Shown one piece after another: positions 11,107 to 21,300 of a stretch of 64,000 nucleotides of DNA. The stretch comes from Puccinellia tenuiflora (taxonomy: Eukaryota > Streptophyta > Magnoliopsida > Poales > Poaceae). The stretch lies in the NCBI GenBank assembly GCA_012064385.1, contig QRDG01000808.1, forward strand, positions 682,001 to 746,000, given 5' to 3'. Position 1 is the first letter of the stretch. Each line of letters opens with the position of its first letter. The notes under the pieces are model-generated. The model had not been told where the DNA came from. It worked only from the letters and a program-made list of their open reading frames with translations, and did not search any database. Position numbers and translations under genes: made by a program.

Positions 11107-11615
11107 TATGTTTTTTTATATGTATAGTGTCATGGTTTTGATATCCGCCCCCGTCGTCCCTCGTCCGGTCTATGATTCGGATGTGGTATATTTTCATAAC
11201 TATTTGTTTCATTTCGTGTTTATAACAACTATACCTACCAACTTGACATAGACACTTTTATCTAGGAGGTAGTTGAACCGGAAATTCCAACCGACCCTAT
11301 TGTCGAGTTTTTTGTAAAAGAAAACAATGATTTGAAAGAAAAATTGGAAAGAAGTGAAGATCTTCGTCTGCAATGCCTAGAAGAGAAGATGAAATTGGAG
11401 TTGAAGCTTGCCGACATCATCGATGAACACGAGTTGAAGCTTGCTGACGTCGCACATGCCCATGAGGTCAAGATGGATGCAATGCGCTTGAAGATTAAAA
11501 AGATTAGAAAATATGCCATTAGTCAGGAGGCTTGGTACCATTATGTTGTTGGTCAGTAGTTACCTTAGTTGCGATTTTGATCGCATTTGGTGTTGGATTT
11601 AAATTATTTAGATAG
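11107..11615 (+). pseudogene. CACTA-associated coiled-coil/transmembrane protein, frameshifted
   Basis: The last exon (from about 11266 after an AG) encodes a strongly charged coiled coil, with heptad-like KEKLERSEDLRLQCLEEKM and repeated ELKLAD/HELKLAD units, ending in the motif EAWYHYVVG. A hydrophobic segment (TLVAILIAF) follows in a different frame and stops at 11613-11615. A one-base shift near 11550-11556 therefore separates coil from membrane anchor. Small proteins of this coil-plus-anchor form are frequent near Triticeae CACTA elements (recalled). Their function is unknown to me. Exons upstream of 11266 are approximate. Confidence 0.6.
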
Positions 11616-11837
11616 TTGTATGTTAGTTTCAATTAATGTATGTTTTATGAGGACTATGCATTACAATTACTTTACTTTGGTTTTAATGTGATGAACTTGT
11701 ATGAACCTTTTATCTCGTAGAACTAAAGGATTCCTAGATAGAACAAAACACCGTAGGGCGTATGCAGGTGAAACCGCTTGATTTGTATTCGGTCGATCAA
11801 CATGTATTAAATTTTTTATCAAATGCACACGGTTTCC

Positions 11838-12110
11838 CCGTCATACAGCCCAACGGTGGCTTGTGAGTGCCTGCATATCAAATGCACCGTTGGGCTGTAT
11901 GACGGGAATCCGAATGATTTGTATTCGGTCGATGAACTGAAGTATTTTGTAGATAGAACAGCCGCAAGTATTTTGTTGAGGGCTGTGAAGTGAGCAGCAA
12001 ATCGACCTTCGATCCAAGCAGCCGCAAGACGTCTCTGATGATCTAACGACCGTCCCAAAAAGTGTTGAGAATGTTGTAGATCATCAGAGCGCCTTGCAGC
12101 TGCTTGGATC
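11838..12110. repeat. Two large hairpin-forming inverted repeats
   Basis: The first is a perfect 21-bp inverted repeat, 11838-11858 against 11885-11905, with a 26-base loop. The second is an imperfect repeat of about 33 bp, 12011-12044 against 12078-12110. A further inverted pair around GGTTGGATT/AATCCAACC lies at about 12195-12265. They sit between the coiled-coil pseudogene and the promoter of the next CACTA gene. Confidence 0.8.
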
Positions 12111-12366
12111 CGACCGAGGGGCATGGCTACCACTTCCACCGCCACCACTCCCACCTCCTCGGCAATTCATCATTGTGTCACCCTAATCCAGTGGTTGGAT
12201 TCAACCTACCCGAGGGCTTGTGTTAGGGAATATGCCAGCGGGTAGGCTAAATCCAACCATTGGGTTCGGTGGCAAAGGTAGACGCTCATTGTGTGCCGTT
12301 TCGCTGCAGGGACGTCGCTATTTATAGGCGATTAAAAGGTGTACCTGTGGATGAGGTGGGAGTGCA

Positions 12367-12780
12367 GATCCAACAGCTCACAAGCCCTCAAAAGAAACAC
12401 ACCCCTGATCCAACGGCTCACAAGCGCTCGAAAGAAACACACGATCCGTGTGCTTCTTTAGTCCCGGTTGGTAACACGAACCGGTACTAAAGGCCCTGAT
12501 CCAACAGCTCACAAGCGCTCGAAGGAAACACACGATCCGTGTGCTTCTGATCCAACGGCTCACAAGCGCTATAAAGAAACACACCCCAGATCCAACGGCT
12601 CACAAGCGCTTGAAAGAAACACACGATCCGTGTGCTTCTTTAGTCCCGGTTGGTAACACGAACCGGTACTAAAGGCCCTGATCCAACGGCTCACAAGCGC
12701 TCGAAGGAAACACACGATCCGTGTGCTTCCGATCCAACGGCCCACAAGTGCTCGAAGGAAACACATGATCCGTGTGTTTC
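12367..12780. repeat. Higher-order tandem repeat with embedded CACTA hairpins
   Basis: A GATCCAACGGCTCACAAGCG unit begins at 12367, 12407, 12498, 12548, 12589, 12680 and about 12730. The spacings repeat as about 40, 91 and 50 bp, giving a 182-bp higher-order block present twice (12367-12548, 12549-12730). Each block contains the hairpin TTTAGTCCCGGTT...AACCGGTACTAAA. The array lies directly upstream of the gene starting at 12928, so it probably forms its distal promoter. Confidence 0.8.
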
Positions 12781-13689
12781 TTCCACCGCTTCCCGCCTTC
12801 GTCTTCCCATAATTTCTCACTATATATATGTAGGCTTGGCCGCCATTGCCATATCACATCTAAACTCATATCTGCAACCTCATCACTCTTCCATTGTAAC
12901 AAAATTTTGACTTAGGGGTCGGCGACGATGTCCATGTTGGACCAGAGGGGCGATGTGCGGGACTGGGCTCCACCGGGCTGGCACTGGGAGGTGCTACCTT
13001 CTGGGACGCGCAGCTTGCACTACAAGAAATATGTTGATTTATGACCTTCTGATAATGACCGATGATAAATTAGTCATAAATCTATGACCATTTCGGTTTT
13101 ATTGGTCATAAGGCATTTGGGAGGGTCTGAAGCCTAAATGCTAACGACCTTTTTTTTTGAAAAAAGTCATAATTTTTTTGATATGAGATGGTCATAACCT
13201 AATAGGCATTGCGTATGACCTTTTTGGCGACCAATTCAAATTGTCATAACGCATATGACCATATTATTTGGTCGTTAGGGTGATCCTTTTGAATTACTTC
13301 GCAGCCACCTCAGCAGGTGGGACCCAGTAACTGGTGGGACCCTTTAACAGGTGGCCTCAAGTGTTGACCAATTGACCTTCTGACTAGTGGGGCCCACCTC
13401 AGCCCACCTGACATGTGGGGCCATAACCTAATCTGACCTGCGGGCCCACCTCGTCCAACCTTTTTTTTTTGCAATTTTGTTGGCCTATTTATCTCAGCCC
13501 GGCCCAGCTATTTATTCACCCACCTCGTCGACCTTTTTTTTTTTGCAATATTCATTTATTGGCCAATTTATCTCAGCCCGGCCCACCTATTTATTCAGGC
13601 TAGCTCAGTATTTTACCCAGCTATTTATTCAGCCCGGCCCAGCTACGGCCCAGCTGTTTATCTCCGTCGGGGCAAAAACACGCGAACAC

Positions 13690-13757
13690 GCTAGACGTGG
13701 GACTCGAACCCGCGAGCTGCCGCTGTGTTTACAGCGCACAAACCACTGCGCCACATG
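13690..13757 (-). other. tRNA-like sequence (degenerate Pol III promoter boxes)
   Basis: The minus strand contains TGGCGCAGTGG, matching the Pol III A-box consensus, and GGTTCGAGTCC, matching the B box, about 35 bases apart. A 4-bp GCGC/GCGC D-stem forms. The anticodon arm overlaps it and the acceptor stem does not close well. It is therefore a tRNA pseudogene or SINE head rather than a functional tRNA. Confidence 0.4.
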
Positions 13758-13879
13758 ACTAAACTGCTAGTTATACAGACTTTAGTTTATCTATACACAT
13801 CTGTGTTGCGGTACTAACAGAAAGGAGCACAGCCCCTTGACTTGGCAGAAAAATCTGTTTCCTTTCGTTGCCACAGGGG

Positions 13880-14042
13880 AGGCGACCGACGACCGGAGAC
13901 CGGCGGCCGGGGCGGTGGTTACCAGCGGCGGGGGCGGGGGCGAGCGGTGGATACCGGCGGAGGAGGGGGCAGTGGAGGTGGCGACCGACAGCCGGGGCGG
14001 TGGTTACCAGCGGCGGGGGCGGGGGCGGGGGCGGGGGCTTGC
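13880..14042 (+). repeat. G-rich duplicated tract with quadruplex potential
   Basis: The block GGGGCGGTGGTTACCAGCGG occurs twice (about 13910 and 13997), each followed by GGGGGCGGGGGC runs. Many G-runs lie on the plus strand and could form G-quadruplexes. Open frames through it in several phases are composition artefacts. Confidence 0.6.
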
Positions 14043-14247
14043 CAGACAGTGAATGGCAAAGACTGGTAGCGCTGTGGTCTACCCCAAGACACAAAGTATG
14101 TGCTCTAAGTCTTGTTGTGCTTGCTGTGATGTATCTGTTGCTGTTCTTGCTGATATTTACTAGTGTTTTTCTGTGTACTTGCTCATTTATTAGTATGCAT
14201 CATCATGTACCTGCTGTCCTAATTAGCCAACCCCTTTTCCAATTGTA

Positions 14248-15413
14248 GGAAACTTGCAAAAGTGCCATTAAGAACCGTGAGAATGTCAAGTTCCAGCAGA
14301 GGACTGGTTCTCGATGCTACGCTGCCCATATCTACGCCACTGTAAGAATGCTCATGTTTTTCAATAGGTTTAAGCAACTTTTGTCTCGAATGCTTATAGT
14401 CTGATTGTTGTCTCGATGAAAAACGTTTAAGAGGGAAGAGCGTAAAGGTGAAGCCTTGTCTGCGGTTGAGATGTTTAAGTCCACTCACTACAGCCAAAAA
14501 AAAAGGATTCTCCTAGGAAGTTAAGCAGGCTATAGTAAGTCACTTAGTGCCACATGAAAACTGATATATGCTCTCAGTTTTATTGATTTTGCAAGGGCAT
14601 GTCATCTTGACTAGCTCACTGGATACTTGATGTTTGATGATCTAGATGGATTGTTTGATCGTGGGTGTTGTTATTTGGTAGTATAATAGATTTTTAATAC
14701 GTTTAGGTGTTGTCCATCTGTGGTAGCATTAGTGCATCCTTCATATACTGTTTATACTTCTAATTACTTGATGTAATGAATTTCCATACAAGTTCTTGTG
14801 CTCTTGGTGATCATTTGGTCACTTACATGATCAGGAATTATTTAGATGTGCTATGCTTGCAGATTTGAGTGATTTATTGTCCAGCAACACTTGCAACCAG
14901 ATCTGCTTGTTGAACTTCTTTTTTGTGATACATGCCCGCATCTTTATTTGTGATACTTGTCAACATTTTTTTGTGATAAGTTAGTTGAATTATGAATGAC
15001 GTGTAATTCAACAATTGCAGACTAACATGGAAAAAATATTGGCTACTCCGGCACCGGAAGGAGAAGAACCAAAGACTGATGTCGCTGCTGTTGCGGAAGT
15101 GCTTACCAAAACATGCCCCTCAAGCACATTCCTGAGGAATGTTGGTCTGCAATCAAGCTCAGCGAAGAAGTTCAGCAAATCAGATCCTGCTATGACTGCG
15201 CATGTCACTGCACTTGAGGAGAGGCTTGAGAGGGAGCAAATTCAAAATGAAGAAATGAGAGCAGAGCTGGCTGAAATGAAGAGGAAGAATGTAGAAGCCG
15301 AAGCTGCGCAAGCTGTACGTGACAAGGAGCATCAAGTGCTGCTCAAGAGGACACAGGAAACAGAAGAAAAGATGACGCACCTGTTGGCATTGTTTGGAGC
15401 TAAGGTTCAGTGA
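14248..15413 (+). pseudogene. Remnant of a Ptta/En/Spm-type (Transposase_24-like) CACTA ORF
   Basis: Exon-like pieces are recognisable. Positions about 14248-14341 encode KFQQRTGSRCYAAHIYAT before a GTAAGA donor. Positions about 14427-14515 encode SAVEMFKSTHYSQKK. Positions 15021-15413, after a TTGCAG acceptor, encode a tail rich in Glu/Lys/Ala with a coiled coil (ALEERLEREQIQNEEMRAEL) ending at TGA. RTGSR..AAH and the EMFKSTH box are hallmarks of the plant Ptta/En/Spm ORF family as I know it. The N-terminal part is missing and the middle piece runs into a stop, so the gene is broken. The family is thought to bind transposon DNA; that is inferred here. Confidence 0.55.
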
Positions 15414-16650
15414 TGTGTGTGTGAACCTGATGGCTGGTAAGTTTTGACCTGATGGCATGATGTGTTTGGGATGCTGAACCTGATGTGACCATGATGTTTA
15501 TGTGATATTGGATGGGTGAAGTTTTTTGGTGGTCAACCTGATGTGACCATGATGTTTATGTGATGGTGAACCTGTAATGTTATTTGAATCTCGAATATGT
15601 TCTGAACCTGGAATATGATGCGAGTTGTCTGATAATGTGTTCTGTGATGATTTAAATTTCTGAAATATGTTCTGTCATTCAGATTTACTGAAATTTGAAT
15701 GAAATTTTGAATTACCTGGAATTTGAAATGTGCAACTGGGCTTGGCCTATATGGATTCGGCTGAATGCATTTTCCAGAAATAATTGGGCTGAGGCCCAAG
15801 TACCATTGGACTCTATTCTGTAATAAAATAAAAAAATTTCGAAAAATGCCCCAAAATAGGCCAAGACCAGGAAAAAAGTGGACTATAAAAAGGCTAAAGC
15901 CCAGGGTATAATTGGATCATAAAAAGGCTCAGGCCCACAAACTAAATTGGCAAAAATGTTGACTTCGGCCTGTTAATCCTACCAGAAATTATAGGAAAAA
16001 AAATCAAATGGGCTTATTATTGGGCTAGCCCATATAGAGGAGCACTATGGATTGGGCTGATTCTGGATTATGACCTTCTCATTTGGTCATAATTTTGCCA
16101 CGTAGGATTGGCCACGTAGGATCTGACGTGTCCATGACAGAGAGCATGACCAAAAAAATTGGTCATAAATGTTATGACCCTCTAATTTGGTCATAGACGG
16201 TTATGACCATTTCACTAAGAAGGTCATGATCGATCGTTTTAGTCGCTCGGTATGTGACCATCGATTTTTGGTCACGGAGGAGTCATGGATGGAACTTTGT
16301 GACTTTTTAGTGACTAAAATGGAGAGTCACCAGTCAGCATATTTCTTGTAGTGTTGGTGAGGAATCCGGGTGACGTCGTCGACCCGGATCTTCTGTGGTG
16401 GCAGTCGCGTGGGCCACGCTCGGTGCAGAGGGAGCCGGCCTCCGAGGAGGTGGTACGTCGCCGTATCAGGGAGGAGGATGAGCATGTCCGTCGCTACATG
16501 TATCTATTGGATAGGCAGTATGACAGTAGGTGGTCGTTTCTTCAGAGGGTTCCTTCTCACGTGAGCTATGACCCTGTGAGGGTTCCTTCTCTTTGGATGC
16601 GCAGCGCCGGCGGCTCAGCACCCCGCGGCTCAGGAACCGGTCGAAGTTAG

Positions 16651-17435
16651 TTTCAGAGTCTGTGATCGCCATTGCAGTTCTCTTGTCTGTGATCGTAGTT
16701 TAGGTTACTACTTGCTTTTGAAAACTTACGACCTAAACTATCAACTTCCGGAGATGTGTGTGATATTCATGCATATGTATGCAAAATATTGAGTCTCGCC
16801 AGGTACGAGGGGGACGGCCCGCCTCCTTCGGACTTCAATGAATATATAAGTTTAATTAATGAATATTGATATTTTAATTGCATTTTTCTGATAAACAGAT
16901 GAAAAGATATTGAATTTATAACATGATTTTCAAATAATTAAATGAAACTATAAAAATATATGAATCTTTAAATAATAAAAAGATAATGAATTTCAAATAG
17001 TGGAACATTTTTTAAATATTGGAACATTTTAAAATAAACTAGAAAAAAACAATTCCAAAAGCATGTAAAAATTCATATATTTAAAAAAGAAAACAAAGTA
17101 TATAAAAGAAACAAAAAAGAAAACAGAAAAAGAAACTAGAAATAAGAAACAAAAAAAGACCATTGGTCCCGGTTCTTAACACCAATCGGGACCAAAGGCC
17201 CGCTGGGCTTCGCGCGCAATATTTCGCGGCCCGGACAGACCTTTGGTCCCGGTTGGTGTTACCAACCGCGACCAAAGGGTCTTTGGTCCCGGTTCGTGGC
17301 TGGAACCGGGACCAAAGGTCCTTTCCGCGAGGATTTGAGCGGTTTCCTCCAAAATTCTTTTCATTCTCTCCAAATTCTTCTCCCCGACGCCGCCGCCCTC
17401 TCCCCTGCCGCCAGGCTGCCGCGCCGTCGCTCCGG
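16651..17435. other. AT-rich spacer and CACTA subterminal repeats
   Basis: Positions 16651-17155 are AT-rich without a gene. Positions 17160-17330 hold five TTGGTCCCGGTT or inverse ACCGGGACCAAA motifs, a CACTA subterminal array probably belonging to the ORF2-Ulp1 copy that ends at 22478. No matching CACTA left terminus lies beside it, so that end may be deleted. Confidence 0.5.
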
Positions 17436-17705
17436 AATCCCTCCCCATGCCGTCGCTCCCCACGGACGCCGCACTCCCTCTCCATCCCCGGCCGCGCGCC
17501 CCGGCCGGCCTCTCCCCGCTGCGCTGCTTCGCCACGCTCTGGTGTCGCGCCAGAAGTCCGCCGTCGCTAGAATCCCTCCCCACGCCGTCGCTCCCCACGG
17601 ACGCCGCGCTCCCTCTCCATCCCCGGCCGCGCGCCCCGGCCGGCCTCTCCCCGCTGCGCTGCTCCGCCACGCTCTGGAGTCGCGCCAGAAGTCCGCCGTC
17701 GCCAG
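17436..17705. repeat. GC-rich 135-bp tandem duplication
   Basis: Two copies, 17436-17570 and 17571-17705, differ at only a few bases. The 135-bp unit is a multiple of three, so open frames persist on both strands (for example 17447-17749 plus), but their composition is arginine/proline/alanine noise. The tract lies in the leader region of the ORF2-Ulp1 gene. Confidence 0.75.
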
Positions 17706-17939
17706 AATCCCTCCCCACGCCAGCCGCCGCTTCCACCGGATCGAGGTAATTTCCCTCCCCTGCATAGCTATATTAGCCCAATTGTTAGGAAAATTTTGTT
17801 AGTGGTTTAAATTTAGTAGATGCAATTTTTCAGTACCATTTTGATATTTGCATAGTTTGAATTCATTAGATGCAATTTTTAGATGATTTTTTTAGTTTTG
17901 TGTTAGATATGCAAAATAGACGGTGGAGATTTGTATGCA

Positions 17940-18240
17940 AATTGTGTCGGTGGAGAAAATATTGTGAGGAAATATTGTTAGTGTTAGTGTTAGGATCCAT
18001 TTATGTTAGCAAAAAATTATGTTAGGAATTTTAGTTACTGTTAGTGTTAGAAACAATTTGTGTTAGCAAAATATTGTGGTAGGAAATATTGTTAGTGTTA
18101 GTGTTAGTGTTAGAAACAATTTGTGTTAGCAAAATATTGTGGTAGGAAATATTTTGATAGCAAACATAAAAATTGTGATAGCAAACATTCAAATTTTGAT
18201 AGCAAACATTCAAATTTTGATAGCAAACATTCAAATTTTC
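17940..18240. repeat. AT-rich minisatellite in the leader of the ORF2-Ulp1 gene
   Basis: Repeated GTTAGTGTTAG, AACAATTTGTGTTAGCAAAA and GATAGCAAACATTCAAATTT units, several copies each. They lie between the GC-rich duplication and the first coding exon, probably inside a leader intron that ends with TTGCAG near 18366. Confidence 0.6.
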
Positions 18241-18378
18241 TTCAAATGTTATTACAATTATTCTGCTAATGCTAACATTGTTAAGTAGTTGCTATAATTT
18301 TGCATTCACAAATAGTGTTAGATGCAAATTTTGATATTCATATTCTTTTTACAAAATTGATTGCAGGGACATTGAGCT

Positions 18379-21300
18379 ATGGATCCAAATTTTCCGGACG
18401 CCTTCGGCATTGACGAGGAGCGTGAAGAGCAGATGGATCTAACTTGTCCGGACGTCGCCGGCAGAGACGAGGAGTGCGAAATGCGAATGCTTCAGATTAT
18501 AGCAGGACGTGCGGCCGCGTCTGTCGGTGAAGAAGATGCCGTAACTGCAGAAGATTATGGCTCCCAATTTCTGAACGAATCCGGTGAGGGAGTTGACGAA
18601 GAAGAAATTTGTAGAGAGGAGGAAGTGCCCTTAACAAACTCCGATGAGGTATATTAAGCCTCTGTACATCGATCACACTAGATGTATTATTTGAGTTGTA
18701 TTGCAGTTATTAACGAACCATTTTTTCTTTTAGCCCTCCGGATCGAGCAAATCTACAGTAGTGCCGAAACGAGTCCCGACGAAGCCGTTGAAGGAGGGTC
18801 GTAGGATAGTGATCGACCAAGTTAGTGCTAGTGGCGAACCTTTGGAACCCATAGATTGCCGCCGCAAATACATTAATCAATGTGGGGTTATTGTTAGGGA
18901 CATTGTCCCGATCAACCTTGAAGAATGGATTCAGCCGAAGGATGAAAACAACCCAACTACTTATGTCGACGAGGGACTAAAAAAATTGTGTTGGGACACG
19001 CTCTTGACAAAGGTCAGCCTACCGCCAGATCTACCCGAGCACTTGAAGACAAAAGTGAAGGAGTGGTCTCTTAGTAAGATGGCCGAACAATTCCGGACCT
19101 GGAAGAAAAACTTATGGAAAGCTTATTTAAAGGCGGAGAAGAAAGATCCAGTTTTCACTGGACCACTAGTGAAGATACAACAGCAGTGGCCCACATTTGT
19201 GGAGCAAAGAAAATCGGAGGCCGCTGTGGCCCGATCGGTTCAGAATAAGTTAAATGCTGCGAAGAAGGAATATCACCACCGTTTGGGGGCAGGTGGCTAC
19301 AGGGCTACCGTGCCTAAGTGGGAAGCCTTGCAAGCACGACTGCTTGATAACGGGATCATTCCACAGACACATGACTGGCCCGAGAGGTCCAAGTTTTGGT
19401 TGTTCGCGCATGGGGCAGGGTTGGACCCACAGACAGGGTTGATTGTTGCTCAGGGAAAATGGAAGGAAAAAATTGAGTATATAACCAAACAACTCGTGGA
19501 CGCAATAGATAAAGTTCGAAGGGGAGAGTACGTGGTCGACAGAGAGAATGACGAGCTGTCACTAGCACTCGGGAATCCTGAACACGTTGGACGATTACGA
19601 GGCTATGGAGCCGGTGTCACCTTGAAGCAAGGTTTTCCGGAAGACGCTCATACTTATAGAAGCCGTCAGAGAAAAAAGAAGAAGGAGTCTGACCGGTTAT
19701 CAGCACTGGAACGCAAGGTGCAGCAGCAGCAGGAGCAACTAGACTCAATTAGTAAGCAAAAGGCATCTCAGCTGCAGCTAGAAGGTCATGTTGAAGCCGC
19801 CCCATCTGATCAGCGGAAAAGCAGCGTGGGTTCCACGAATGTAGAAAATTCTGAATTCCGACCGTCGGCGGCTCACTACCCCGTGGATGATATCACGGAG
19901 AAGACAGACTGTGAGCTACACATGTCAATGAAGAACGTCTCTTTCAAGGTGGCGGTCGGCTATGCTTTACCTAATCCAGCTGGAGCAAGCTACCATCTCG
20001 GAGGGATTCCACCTGGCTATGCTCGTGTCGGGGTGGATGAAGTTGTGCCGTTATATGCTAATCTGGAACTTGACATTCCTGGAGGTGACGGCGAGAAGAC
20101 ACTGGGAGAAGTCGAGAAGGGTATCGCTCTCTGGAACAAGAAAAACATCATGTTTCCAAACTTGACTCCTCCGAGTAGCAGACCCCCACCTCAAGATTCA
20201 TCTCCCCCACCTCAAGATCCATCCCACCCACCTCAAGATCCATCCCCCCCACCTCAAGATCCATCCCCCCACCTCAAGATCCATCCCCCCCACCTAAAGA
20301 TCCATCCCCCCACCTAAAGATCCACCCCCCTCCCCACCTAAATATCCACCCCCACAAGATCCATCCTCCCCACATCAAGATCCATCCCTCGATGCCCCAT
20401 CCATCGCGAGTCCATCGCCCGCGACGTCCCGTCCGTCGATTCCGCCCCTTGTTAAGACCTTCTCGTCAAAGCGGAAACTATCCTTCACGTCGACGCGTGA
20501 AGATAAGTTAACTCGAGCGGAACGCGAGTTGCTAAAGCCTCTTCCAAAGAGATCGTATGACTTAACTCCAGAGGAACTCGAGGAGTCGGTGCGTGCCGAT
20601 GTGGCCCGACAATTAGCTCCGAAACGGCCCCCGCCTGAAGAGATAATACCAGCAGAAAAAGTTGAGAGATTTATAAAAAATCTAACGGGTCCCCTGCCAG
20701 AGCCGCCTAAATTGCGAGATGACTATGATCGTGTTTTGGAGAAGACAATTAGTCAAGAGGAGGAGGAGAAGAAGGCTGCCTATCGCCTAAAGAGGCAGCG
20801 GATGCAGGAGGAGAAGGAGGCGGCAGATCGCCTAAAGAAAGAGCGGTTCAAGGCGGCAAAATGCGGGAAAAAGGTGGCCCAGCTCGGAGAACATGCAAAA
20901 CAGTCGATCTTCCCGCTGAAGGTGATATCCGATAAGAAAGTTCACCACGACACTGGCACCATAGGCGGCCCCCAAGAGTATCAGTATGCATGGACATATG
21001 TCTACGGGAAGTCCCTGGTCAGACCTGAGCAGGTCAATTCTCTAACAACACAATTGCGTCGATTGCATCTGTGGTACGAGAAAGCCGTAGCGGCCGGGCA
21101 TGAGCACTTCTGGGTGTCATATAAGAAAAAGCATTATTTCACGGATGACGCGATGTATATTCCGTTTTCTGAAATTTTTCAGTTATTCAATCAAGACTCC
21201 CTCGACAAATCCCTCGTCAGTTGCTATTGTTTGTAAGTGATTTATTTCTGCAATTTAATTAAGTCTCTAGCTCTGCTCGTTCGTTGCCTGTAATTATCTC

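Larger units (their letters stand above)
13018..16353 (+). mobile_element. Nested CACTA transposon (3,336 bp), non-autonomous
   Basis: The left end CACTACAAGAAATATGTTGA and right end TCAGCATATTTCTTGTAGTG are inverted repeats differing at one base in 20. A perfect TTG duplication flanks them (13015-13017, 16354-16356). Subterminal repeats of TATGACC / GGTCATAA occur at 13040-13290 and 16070-16320. Inside are a G-rich tract, a tRNA-like segment and remnants of a Ptta/En/Spm ORF. No TNP2-type transposase is visible, so mobility would need a partner in trans. Confidence 0.88.
12928..16650 (+). pseudogene. Small CACTA-borne gene split by a nested CACTA insertion
   Basis: The reading frame opens at ATG 12928 and runs 30 codons to 13017, where a second CACTA element is inserted. 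After the element and its duplicated TTG (16354-16356), the same frame resumes at 16357 and ends with TAG at 16648-16650. The pre-insertion frame would be about 127 codons. The parts are tryptophan- and arginine-rich (WAPPGWHWEV on the left, DLLWWQSRGPRSV and RRYMYLLDRQYDSRW on the right). I recall similar proteins in other Triticeae CACTA elements, but no function. A TATA-like TATATATATG lies near 12822. Confidence 0.7.

Noticed and set aside
13690..13757. Functional tRNA gene
   Set aside because: The acceptor stem does not pair and the anticodon arm overlaps the D arm; kept only as tRNA-like.
17163..17802. Several overlapping 100-186 codon frames on both strands
   Set aside because: They arise from a GC-rich tandem duplication and CACTA subterminal repeats; all phases are open.
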